This document shows, in pieces, positions 17,949 through 26,040 of a stretch of DNA of 64,000 nt (within the stretch, counting starts at the first letter, position 1; every line of letters begins with the position of its first letter). Where the stretch lies: the NCBI RefSeq assembly GCF_030519355.1, contig NZ_JAUMKC010000015.1, forward strand, positions 78,822-142,821, in the 5' to 3' direction. The translations under genes were made by a program, and so were the position numbers. Origin of the DNA: Mucilaginibacter sp. L3T2-6. GTDB lineage: Bacteria; Bacteroidota; Bacteroidia; Sphingobacteriales; Sphingobacteriaceae. The notes below the pieces were generated by a model. It searched no databases, had not been told where the DNA came from, and worked only from the letters and a program-made list of their open reading frames with translations.

Positions 17949-18617
17949 TCAAAAAACCAATTCCGGTTCCTCCACGATCAGCTTGCTTTCAACACTTAGA
18001 ACACCCGGAGCGGCCCATACCGCGTCTTCAGCTTCCTGCTTTTCGGCGAATGAACGCACTTTTCCGCTGAGGATGGCTTTACTGCCGGTAACACTCACTG
18101 TAACTTTGTCCGCGTCGATAGTAGCGCTCCGGTGAAATGCAGCACGGATCTTTTTTTCCAGGTCGTCGGCGCTTAATTTAGGTTTAACGGTGATAAGATT
18201 AATAACAGAACGGACACCTGTAAGATACTGTACGGCGTTTTTAGCAGACGTGCGCTGAAAGTCCCACTCCACTTCACCCTCAAGCCTTACTACGCCATCT
18301 TCTACTTTTATTTTGATACTATCATCTGGTATCGCGGTATGCCATTTCAGGGCGTTTACTACCGCTGCTGCAATCTCCGCGTCTGTTTTTCGATAAGTTG
18401 GTGATATACCTACCTGGATGTCTTCGGCTACCGCTTTTACGCCAGCCACTTTCTTTGCGGCATTTTCAGCACTCAGTTTTTTGCCGTAATTATCCACCTG
18501 GCCCGACAGCGTCACTATGCCATTCTTTACCGCGACGCCTATTTCGGATGATTGCAGAAAAGGTTGCCATCTCAGTTCATCCATAACATCCTTCTGAATT
18601 TCAACATCTGTTTTCAT
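17949..18617 (-). CDS. Triple BON-domain protein (OsmY-like)
   Basis: 222 residues made of three BON repeats (about 1-72, 76-146 and 147-217). Each carries the V-x-x-G-x-V-x-L-x-G-x-V pattern: GIVTLSGQVDNY, GVVRLEGEVEWD and SKAILSGKVRSF. BON domains bind phospholipid or peptidoglycan and occur in osmotic-stress proteins such as OsmY. Unlike OsmY there is no signal peptide, so it may act in the cytoplasm as do several BON proteins in stress islands. A perfect operator dyad lies 68 bp upstream. Confidence 0.9.
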   Translation of the reverse strand: MKTDVEIQKDVMDELRWQPFLQSSEIGVAVKNGIVTLSGQVDNYGKKLSAENAAKKVAGVKAVAEDIQVGISPTYRKTDAEIAAAVVNALKWHTAIPDDSIKIKVEDGVVRLEGEVEWDFQRTSAKNAVQYLTGVRSVINLITVKPKLSADDLEKKIRAAFHRSATIDADKVTVSVTGSKAILSGKVRSFAEKQEAEDAVWAAPGVLSVESKLIVEEPELVF

Positions 18618-18684
18618 GATCTTATAATTTAATTGGTAAATAACAATTTGCCAGCAAAATAACAGCTATTCAAACAGGGTATGC

Positions 18685-18720
18685 ATGACGGCGGTCATTG
18701 CTGACGCTGATAGTAATCAT
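18685..18720 (-). promoter_or_regulatory. Tandem operator pair upstream of BON gene
   Basis: ATGAC-GGCG-GTCAT (18685-18698) is a perfect copy of the recurring dyad. CTGAT-AGTA-ATCAT (18707-18720) is offset by exactly 22 bp and keeps the TGA...TCA core. The proximal centre is about 74 bp from the BON start at 18617. Confidence 0.7.
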
Positions 18721-18819
18721 GAAGTACAACGCCGTTAATTTTTACGTAACGGGCCGTCTTTAACAATGGATGCAACTGTTCCACAATGCCCCAGCCTCTG
18801 TGAGAAAATCATTGCCGTT

Positions 18820-18855
18820 ATGACAATTATCAGCTATGGCTATGATTTCAGTCAT
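18820..18855 (+). promoter_or_regulatory. Tandem operator pair upstream of soluble kinase gene
   Basis: ATGAC-AATT-ATCAG (18820-18833) and ATGAT-TTCA-GTCAT (18842-18855) start 22 bp apart. They are the second pair in the 394-bp divergent region (18618-19011) between the BON gene and the soluble kinase at 19012, which otherwise shows nothing I recognise. The distance to the kinase ATG (157 bp) implies a longer leader than at the other promoters. Confidence 0.55.
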
Positions 18856-19011
18856 TTGAAATGGCCACCGGAACAATGAAATTTGAAAAGTTTATTGAAA
18901 TAGTTCTTAAGACCGGATAACTATATACACTGCCAGGTTACACAAGCATTCATGTTGTAAAACCTGCAGACCGGCCGGCAAACATATTTAATAATAAAAG
19001 CCACAATCGTT

Positions 19012-19893
19012 ATGTATAAAGGAAATCTGATGAGCTCCATTCCTGGCAGGAACCATCCTTTAAGTGTTTTAAGCAAACGCAAACCTTCCGGGCAGGCCTT
19101 TATCATGTCGAATTATTTGCCCGTGGATTTTGGTTCGCGGCGGCGCCACAGGGTATTAAAGAAAGAGGAAGAGGCAAACAGATTTAAGAACCGGCAGCTT
19201 TTTACGCCCCCGCATGAATTTAAGTCTCCGCTTGAGGCAATAATGCACTCGGCAGAATTTATAGAACGAAATCTTGGCTCACCAGACCAAAAAACCGTAA
19301 GGCGGCAACTCCAAAATATCAAGACAGCTGCTTCCTTCATGACGATGCTTTTTAATGATTATTTATCAGCAGGGCAAAGCGAATCTGGTACTGTGCATCC
19401 AAACTTCAGCAAGATGAATTTAAAGGCCCATGTTGAAGAAGTCATATCCGAAATGAAATCGCAAGCGAAAGACTGGCAAGACATCAGATATACACATAAG
19501 GGAGAGCAGACACTCGTTTTGGCGGATAAAAATCTTTTACACCACTGCCTCACCAACTTGATAAGTAATGCCATAAAATATTCAGATGCTGTAAATCATA
19601 TTGATGTTATCACCCAAGTGGAGGGCAATTCGTTTTCTATCATTATAAAAGATTCGGGCATTGGGATACCAGCCGAAGAAACAACCAACATTTTTAAACC
19701 CTTTTTCAGGGCTTCGAACGCTGATTGTGCAGACGGAAGCGGTTTAGGCCTGAGCGTTGTTAAAACATATACAGAACTAATGGGCGGAAAAATATCATTT
19801 AAAACCGAACTGGGTAAAGGCACTACTTTCGAATTGAAATTTGACAGTACCGCAGTAGTCCGTAATAAAAAGCGCCGTAATCATATGGCTTAA
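19012..19893 (+). CDS. Soluble histidine kinase without a sensor domain
   Basis: 293 residues. A short basic N-terminus (to about 55) leads into a HisKA-like helix with His68 in PPHEFKSPLEAI, where the usual sequence is SHEFRTP. The HATPase domain follows with NLISNAIKYSD, DSGIGIP, FKPFF and GSGLGLS intact. There is no PAS domain and no membrane helix, so the input must come through protein contact. Internal starts at 19030 and 19105 are possible. It converges on the L,D-transpeptidase gene and the stop codons overlap by 4 bp. Confidence 0.88.
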   Translation: MYKGNLMSSIPGRNHPLSVLSKRKPSGQAFIMSNYLPVDFGSRRRHRVLKKEEEANRFKNRQLFTPPHEFKSPLEAIMHSAEFIERNLGSPDQKTVRRQLQNIKTAASFMTMLFNDYLSAGQSESGTVHPNFSKMNLKAHVEEVISEMKSQAKDWQDIRYTHKGEQTLVLADKNLLHHCLTNLISNAIKYSDAVNHIDVITQVEGNSFSIIIKDSGIGIPAEETTNIFKPFFRASNADCADGSGLGLSVVKTYTELMGGKISFKTELGKGTTFELKFDSTAVVRNKKRRNHMA

Positions 19894-21335
19894 TTGCCAC
19901 TCGTGCCGAACAGCGTTTTCTCCAATCCTTCGTCCAGTCCGTAAATGTCCGGATAGGTTATATATTTTCCGTCAACAACCTCACAGGTAAGATAAGTAAT
20001 CATGATAGGAACCGGCTGCTTTAACCTGATGTCCTGCCGGATATATTTGGCCATACCGTTGTGCAAAACCTGCATTTTGTCAGCCGATCCGTCGTTTATC
20101 AGTAACAAACGACCTAATTTTTCAGCCTGTTCTACCCGGACGCACCCATGACTAAAATGACGTTCCGTGCGGGCAAAAAGCTTTTGTTCGGGCGTATCAT
20201 GCAGATACACGTCGTAAATATTTGGAAAACGAAAAACCAGTAGGCCCAGAGAGTTATCACATCCCGGAGACTGCCGCGTATAATACATTTCCGGATGGCT
20301 TTTCACTTTGAGCAGGTTAGCTCTCGTTGGTTCTATATACCGGCCATTATTGTCATAGATTCCATAATGGTTATTTTCGAGGAACGCCGGGTATCGCAGC
20401 ATCTTTGGCAATAGCTCCCTGCGAAATATTTTGGCCGGTACCCTCCATTCCGGGGCTGTTGTAAAATAATTGACGGCGCTCTGCAGCGTTGGCGTGGGGT
20501 TACCCGGCTTGCCCACTATTACCTTGAACTTATAAACCGTGTCTTTAATCCAAAGTTTGAGTGTATACGAAGGGATATTGATGTGAATATAAGCGCCTGC
20601 TTCTGCACCAGCCCATCGGAGCCTTTCCATGTTAATCATAATCTTTCTGATCTCGTCTGGCAGAGGTTCGCAGCAACCATCCTGGTATTGTTTTTCAAGC
20701 AGTTCCAGTTGACGCTGCAGGGCTAAATAAGCCTCAGACGAGGGCCGCGAACCCAGGACAACTGCTGTAATATCTTTCTGTAAAAGTGCAGTTTGTAAAA
20801 TCTGCCCGGCCTGAAATTTGCCGGTAGAATCCCTGTCAATCCTGCCGGAAGGGTGGTCTGAATTCATTTTACCAAAATGAAGATTATTTATCAATGTAAG
20901 CATGGCGTCTGTAAGCAGTATTTCATACCGTGCCCGGCGCAATGCGACTGCTTTTCCGGCTGTATCGGCGATGCCCGGCGGCCGGCCATCGGGCAACTCG
21001 TCAAGGTGATAATCAGTACACGAAAGGCCGTATTGGGACACACAGTTAATAATCTTTAAGGCCTGTAATGTCTTGATGTCCCCTCCTGCCGGGTTAAGCC
21101 AGGCGGGTCGAAAACCACGGACAGTGTAAAACCGTATGGCAGATTTTGGAAAATATAATTGTGAATACAAGCCTTTCCCGGCCAGTAGCCGCCGGATTTC
21201 TGAGGTTAATAAGGTATCAGCTTGATCAGCTCCTGTAATAGGCGTCACTGTGTTATTTGCCAGGCCCGTTTGGCTATTCATCATAAGCAATAGGGCCGGT
21301 ATAAATAGAAAAAATTGTTTAACGGGTGTAATCAT
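19890..21335 (-). CDS. L,D-transpeptidase (YcbB/LdtD-like)
   Basis: 481 residues from the ATG at 21335 (the upstream in-frame start is a GTG before a poor signal). A signal peptide (KQFFLFIPALLLMM) is followed by a helical YcbB-type region, then the catalytic YkuD domain with YLHDTPEQ and RHFSHGCVRV; the nucleophile is Cys398 and the active His is His396 or its neighbours. LdtD-type enzymes make 3-3 crosslinks in peptidoglycan in the periplasm and help under envelope stress. It is transcribed downstream of the helical-protein gene but 132 bp away. Confidence 0.92.
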   Translation of the reverse strand: MITPVKQFFLFIPALLLMMNSQTGLANNTVTPITGADQADTLLTSEIRRLLAGKGLYSQLYFPKSAIRFYTVRGFRPAWLNPAGGDIKTLQALKIINCVSQYGLSCTDYHLDELPDGRPPGIADTAGKAVALRRARYEILLTDAMLTLINNLHFGKMNSDHPSGRIDRDSTGKFQAGQILQTALLQKDITAVVLGSRPSSEAYLALQRQLELLEKQYQDGCCEPLPDEIRKIMINMERLRWAGAEAGAYIHINIPSYTLKLWIKDTVYKFKVIVGKPGNPTPTLQSAVNYFTTAPEWRVPAKIFRRELLPKMLRYPAFLENNHYGIYDNNGRYIEPTRANLLKVKSHPEMYYTRQSPGCDNSLGLLVFRFPNIYDVYLHDTPEQKLFARTERHFSHGCVRVEQAEKLGRLLLINDGSADKMQVLHNGMAKYIRQDIRLKQPVPIMITYLTCEVVDGKYITYPDIYGLDEGLEKTLFGTSGN

Positions 21336-21467
21336 ACCTGTTAGCTTACCACGTAAAATATCGGCAAAAGCTGTGCTGAATAATAACACAAGGCTCTAAA
21401 ACCAGCGACGACACATAGCCCATAATCAAAATAATTTATCCACAAAGACGACAGAGGTTATATCACT

Positions 21468-21884
21468 TCAATTCACAACAGGGCGGGCCAAATGGTTCAT
21501 CTGCAATACCAGCGCAAAAACATCCTGTTTCACTCCACGGAAACGGTTTGTCAGATCCGTCATGAAATACTCGAGCCTTACCTGTGTAGCAGCCAATGAC
21601 TCTGCATCTTCAGGAATAATGTCTTCGGCCATCAACTCCAGTTGAGTGATCTGACCGCTCAGCAGATCGCCTTTCATGAGTTGCTGCAGTTGCTTAAGCT
21701 CTTTGTTAGCGGCTATCAGCAGTTTCAGGTAAGCCTTATCATGCAGATGTATCAGCATGTTGCGTTCCAGCAGGAGGTGAAGAAATTGCGCTTCTATTCT
21801 AAAAAACTCCATATCGGCCAGCCATCGTTTAGCTATAACGTAATATTGAAGTGACCTTGAAGACATTGACAGTGTGCTTTCCAT
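21468..21884 (-). CDS. Uncharacterised helical protein, related to the gene at 13211-13639
   Basis: 138 residues, all-helical, cytoplasmic. The segment YVIAKRWLADMEFFRIEAQF matches YILTRHWSADLGFLEEELHF in the 142-residue protein at 13211-13639, at the same distance from the N-terminus. Later parts share only length and helicity. No known family recognised. A perfect ATGAC-N4-GTCAT dyad 54 bp upstream supports both its reality and its place in the stress regulon. Confidence 0.75.
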   Translation of the reverse strand: MESTLSMSSRSLQYYVIAKRWLADMEFFRIEAQFLHLLLERNMLIHLHDKAYLKLLIAANKELKQLQQLMKGDLLSGQITQLELMAEDIIPEDAESLAATQVRLEYFMTDLTNRFRGVKQDVFALVLQMNHLARPVVN

Positions 21885-21937
21885 ATAAAATTTATTTTAA
21901 AGTATTGCTAAAATCCAAACATTATACCCTGTGGGAA

Positions 21938-21951
21938 ATGACGTTGGTCAT
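21938..21951 (-). promoter_or_regulatory. Perfect operator dyad upstream of helical-protein gene
   Basis: ATGAC-GTTG-GTCAT is a full match to the recurring dyad. At the 22-bp offset only the distal half-site ATCAC (21969-21973) is visible, so this promoter seems to keep one and a half sites. It lies 54 bp from the start at 21884 and about 190 bp upstream of glgX (22143). Confidence 0.65.
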
Positions 21952-22142
21952 GCAAAGAAGTAAATCTTATCACTTAGCTCACTTAATTACGGCGTTGATT
22001 AGCAGAATTTAGTGCCGGTATTGGTAAAAAAACCGTGTCACTTTAACAGTCTCCCGATATCCCACTGCCGGTATCTGCTATTTAGTGTTTAAACAAATAA
22101 AAAATCGTTCAAACTTTTTTCAGGGATATTCATTGTGAGAAT

Positions 22143-24272
22143 ATGAAATACGACATCTACCCTGGAAAACCATACCCGCTGGGCGCCACCTGGGACGGCG
22201 AAGGCGTAAATTTTGCACTTTTTGCAGATTCTTGCGAAGGCGTTGAATTGTGCCTTTTTGATGAGGACGACCATACGAAAGAAATCGCCCGCATTAAATT
22301 GCCTGAACGCACACACCAAATCTGGCATTGCTATTTGCCTGGCTGCGGGCCCGGCCAGCTGTACGGCTACCGCGTTCACGGACCGTACGATCCGGAAAAT
22401 GGCCACCGCTTTAACCCAAATAAGCTGCTGATGGATCCATATGCCAAAGCCATCGCAGGCTCTGTGCACTGGAATGATGCATTATTCGGATATGAAATAG
22501 GCCACCCCGATGGGGATTTAAGCTTCAGCGAGCTTGATAGCGCCCCATTTGTACCTAAGTCTGTTGTTGTTGATGCTGCATTCGACTGGGGAGACGATCA
22601 GCCTCTGCGTATACCTTATCATCAGTCTATCATTTATGAAGCACATGTGCGGGGCTTTACCAAACTCCATCCCGGCATCCCGGAAGATATCCGTGGCAGC
22701 TATGCGGCGCTTGGGCATCCGGTTACCGTCGAATATCTTAAATCACTGGGCATTACTGCAATTGAATTAATGCCGGTTCATCAGTATGTTAATGACAGGG
22801 GATTGGTAGATAAGGGACTGTGCAATTACTGGGGGTACAACACAATCGCCTTTTTTGCGCCCGATGTACGTTACTCAAGTTCGGGTGTATGCGGGCAACA
22901 GGTTACTGAATTTAAACAAATGGTACGCGAGCTGCATAAAGCAGGGATTGAAGTAATACTCGACGTTGTATATAACCATACAGCTGAAGGAAATGAGATG
23001 GGGCCAACTATATCATTTAAAGGAATTGACAACGCCGCTTACTATCGCCTGGTAGATGATAACAAACGCTATTATATGGACTACACAGGCACTGGCAACA
23101 CGCTTAACGCCATGCTGCCCAATGTATTGCGCTATATTATGGACAGTTTGCGGTATTGGATACTTGAAATGCATGTAGATGGTTTCCGGTTCGATCTGGC
23201 TGCGACGCTTGCGCGTGAGCTGCACGAGGTAAACCGTTTGAGCGCCTTCTTCGATATCATTCACCAGGACCCGGTGATCTCGCAGGTGAAACTGATTGCC
23301 GAGCCATGGGACGTGGGTGAAGGAGGTTACCAGGTAGGGAAATTCCCGCCGGGATGGGCCGAATGGAATGGAAAATACCGGGATAGCGTTCGCGATTACT
23401 GGAAAGGAGCCGACAGCATGTTAGGCGAGTTTGCGCAGCGGTTTACCGGCAGCCCTGACTTGTACCAGGATGATTACCGCAGGCCTACGGCCAGCATAAA
23501 TTTTATTACCGCGCACGACGGGTTTACCCTGAATGATCTGGTTAGCTATAACGAGAAGCATAACGAAGCAAATGGCGAAGACAATAACGATGGTGAAAGT
23601 AATAACCGATCGTGGAATTGTGGCGCCGAAGGCCCCACCGATGATCCTGAAATAAACGCCTTGCGAAGCCTGCAGAAGCGCAACTTTTTAACTACGCTCT
23701 TTCTTTCACAAGGCGTGCCGATGCTGGTAGCCGGGGATGAGTTTGGCCGTACACAAGGAGGAAACAATAACGCTTATTGCCAGGATAATGAAATATCGTG
23801 GTTGTATTGGGATAAGCAAGATGAGGATCTGCTGGGGTTTGCAAAAAAGCTTATTGCGCTACGGAAAAAGCACCCAGCATTTCGCAGGCGCAAATGGTTC
23901 CAGGGGTTGCCTATAAAGGGTAAAGGACTGGAAGATATTGGCTGGTTTTTGCCCGATGGTTCAGAGATGTCAGACGAGAACTGGAACCACGATTTTGCCC
24001 GTTCGCTGGGCATCTTTTTGAATGGTAAGGGACTGCACCACGTTGGGCCGAAAGGAGAAAAAATTGTCGATGATGATTTTTATGTGATTTTTAATGCACA
24101 TCACGAAGCGCTTGACTATATGTTGCCGCAAAAGCTAGCCCACAAAAAATGGGTTAAGATATTGGATACCAGCGATGAAGAACTGAAAAAGCAAAGTGTG
24201 CACAATGATGAGATAGTGACCGTGCAGGGGCGGTCGGTGGTATTACTGCAACATACCGACGATGCAAAATAA
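22143..24272 (+). CDS. glgX: Glycogen debranching enzyme GlgX/TreX
   Basis: 709 residues, usual GlgX length. An N-terminal CBM48-like domain (about 1-130, GVNFALFADSCEGVELCLF) precedes a GH13 barrel. Conserved regions: DVVYNHTAEG, GFRFDLAA with nucleophile Asp351, LIAEPWD with acid/base Glu387, and AHDGFTL with Asp459. It hydrolyses alpha-1,6 branches of glycogen or limit dextrin in the cytoplasm, making linear chains. Because it overlaps treZ by 11 bp and heads a trehalose operon it probably serves as TreX, feeding TreY and TreZ. Confidence 0.96.
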   Translation: MKYDIYPGKPYPLGATWDGEGVNFALFADSCEGVELCLFDEDDHTKEIARIKLPERTHQIWHCYLPGCGPGQLYGYRVHGPYDPENGHRFNPNKLLMDPYAKAIAGSVHWNDALFGYEIGHPDGDLSFSELDSAPFVPKSVVVDAAFDWGDDQPLRIPYHQSIIYEAHVRGFTKLHPGIPEDIRGSYAALGHPVTVEYLKSLGITAIELMPVHQYVNDRGLVDKGLCNYWGYNTIAFFAPDVRYSSSGVCGQQVTEFKQMVRELHKAGIEVILDVVYNHTAEGNEMGPTISFKGIDNAAYYRLVDDNKRYYMDYTGTGNTLNAMLPNVLRYIMDSLRYWILEMHVDGFRFDLAATLARELHEVNRLSAFFDIIHQDPVISQVKLIAEPWDVGEGGYQVGKFPPGWAEWNGKYRDSVRDYWKGADSMLGEFAQRFTGSPDLYQDDYRRPTASINFITAHDGFTLNDLVSYNEKHNEANGEDNNDGESNNRSWNCGAEGPTDDPEINALRSLQKRNFLTTLFLSQGVPMLVAGDEFGRTQGGNNNAYCQDNEISWLYWDKQDEDLLGFAKKLIALRKKHPAFRRRKWFQGLPIKGKGLEDIGWFLPDGSEMSDENWNHDFARSLGIFLNGKGLHHVGPKGEKIVDDDFYVIFNAHHEALDYMLPQKLAHKKWVKILDTSDEELKKQSVHNDEIVTVQGRSVVLLQHTDDAK

Positions 24273-26040
24273 GCTTACACCCGGAATTGTATTTGAAGAT
24301 GGACTGGCAAAGATTGCAGTATGGGCGCCCTTTTGTAAAAAGGCTGAAATGATTGTGAACGACCGGACGTTAGCCCTCCAAAAGCAGGAGTTTGGCTATT
24401 GGATGCTTGAAAGCAACGAGATTAAACCGGGTGACCGGTACCAATTTGACATTGATGGTAAACACCTGCCGGACCCGGCTTCACGGGCGCAGCCTGACGG
24501 TGTGCACGGGACATCGATGGCCGTCGATCTGACCAACTTCGAGTGGACAGACGATCACTGGCGAAACCCATCCATGGAAAACTACCTGATCTATGAGCTG
24601 CATACGGGCACGTTTACTCCGGATGGCACGTTCGAAGGTATTATTCCGAAACTGGATCATTTGCTCGGTATCGGTATAACGGCGATTGAAATTATGCCGG
24701 TCGCCCAGTTTCCCGGCCAACGCAATTGGGGCTACGACGGGGTTTTTCCGTATGCCGTGCAAAACAGTTATGGCGGGGCCGCAGGGTTAATGAAATTGGT
24801 AGACGCTTGTCATAATAAAGGGCTGGCGGTTATACTCGACGTAGTTTATAATCACCTTGGTCCGGAAGGCAATTACTTTAGTGCATTTGGCCCGTATTTT
24901 ACCGGCAAATATCATACGCCATGGGGCGATGCGATAAATTTTGACGATGCCTGGTGCGACGAGGTACGACGATTTTTTATCCAGAATGCACTGCAATGGT
25001 TTCGTGATTTCCACATTGATGCCCTGCGCCTGGATGCGGTACATGCGATAAAAGACTTTAGTCCGAAACATATTTTACGGGAGATAAAAGAGAATGCAGA
25101 TGAACTGATGCATCAAACCGGAAGAACGCACCATCTTATCATCGAGTTCGATTTAAATGACAAGCGGTTTATTAACCCTATAGAAAAAGATGGTTACGGA
25201 ATGGATGCGCAGTGGATAGACGAGTTTCACCATGCCCTGCGCGTTACGGCCGGTGGCGGCAGAGAGGGATATTATACTGATTTTAATGGTATTAACCACC
25301 TCGCAAAGGCCTATAACGATGCTTACGTGTACGATGGCATTTATTCGCCTCACCGGCTGAAGGTTTTCGGAACCAAAACTGATAACCCCGGAAAGCAGTT
25401 CATCGTATTTTCGCAAAACCACGATCAGGTAGGAAACCGGATGCTGGGCGAGCGGAGCAGCCAGCTGTTTAGCTTTGAGATGCAAAAATTGATGGCCGGC
25501 GCAGTGATGGTAGCGCCATTTGTCCCTATGCTTTTTATGGGCGAGGAATGGGCCGAAAGTAACCCATTCCTTTATTTCGTAAGCCACACTGATCAGGAAT
25601 TGATTAACGCGGTACGCAAGGGACGGAAAGAGGAATTTGCCGCCTTTCATGCTGAGGGCGAAGCCCTAGATCCGCAGGCTGTGGAAAGTTTTAATAAGTC
25701 AAAATTACAGTGGCATTTGCCTGATAGGGGTCTGCATGCCATAATGCTCAACTACTACAAGGCGTTGATTGGGCTAAGAAAAGCGCTGCCTGCACTTGCA
25801 ATTCCCGATCGCCAAAATCTGAAAACAACTGTAGATGAAAAGGCGAACACTTTGTTGCTGGAGCGCTGGACAAACGGGCAGCACGTTGGCTGCCTGATGA
25901 ATTTCTCGGACCAGCCCCGGTTTGTCAATATTGAAGACGAAAACACTCTACTGAACTCTGCGAACAGCCAATGGGGAGGCCCTGGCGCCGACAAGGGAAC
26001 TATTCAACCACAGTCAATTATTATTTACAGATATGTATAA
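24262..26040 (+). CDS. treZ: Malto-oligosyltrehalose trehalohydrolase
   Basis: 592 residues. An N-terminal CBM48-like domain is followed by a GH13 barrel with RNWGYDGVFPYAVQNSYGG, DVVYNHLGPEGNY, LRLDAVHAI (nucleophile Asp258), LIIEFDLND (acid/base Glu295) and SQNHDQVGNR (Asp388). TreZ releases trehalose from maltooligosyl-trehalose. The RNWGYDGV and FDLND-type motifs separate it from branching enzymes. It overlaps glgX by 11 bp and treY by 8 bp (ATGTATAA), indicating a tightly coupled operon. Confidence 0.95.
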   Translation: MQNKLTPGIVFEDGLAKIAVWAPFCKKAEMIVNDRTLALQKQEFGYWMLESNEIKPGDRYQFDIDGKHLPDPASRAQPDGVHGTSMAVDLTNFEWTDDHWRNPSMENYLIYELHTGTFTPDGTFEGIIPKLDHLLGIGITAIEIMPVAQFPGQRNWGYDGVFPYAVQNSYGGAAGLMKLVDACHNKGLAVILDVVYNHLGPEGNYFSAFGPYFTGKYHTPWGDAINFDDAWCDEVRRFFIQNALQWFRDFHIDALRLDAVHAIKDFSPKHILREIKENADELMHQTGRTHHLIIEFDLNDKRFINPIEKDGYGMDAQWIDEFHHALRVTAGGGREGYYTDFNGINHLAKAYNDAYVYDGIYSPHRLKVFGTKTDNPGKQFIVFSQNHDQVGNRMLGERSSQLFSFEMQKLMAGAVMVAPFVPMLFMGEEWAESNPFLYFVSHTDQELINAVRKGRKEEFAAFHAEGEALDPQAVESFNKSKLQWHLPDRGLHAIMLNYYKALIGLRKALPALAIPDRQNLKTTVDEKANTLLLERWTNGQHVGCLMNFSDQPRFVNIEDENTLLNSANSQWGGPGADKGTIQPQSIIIYRYV

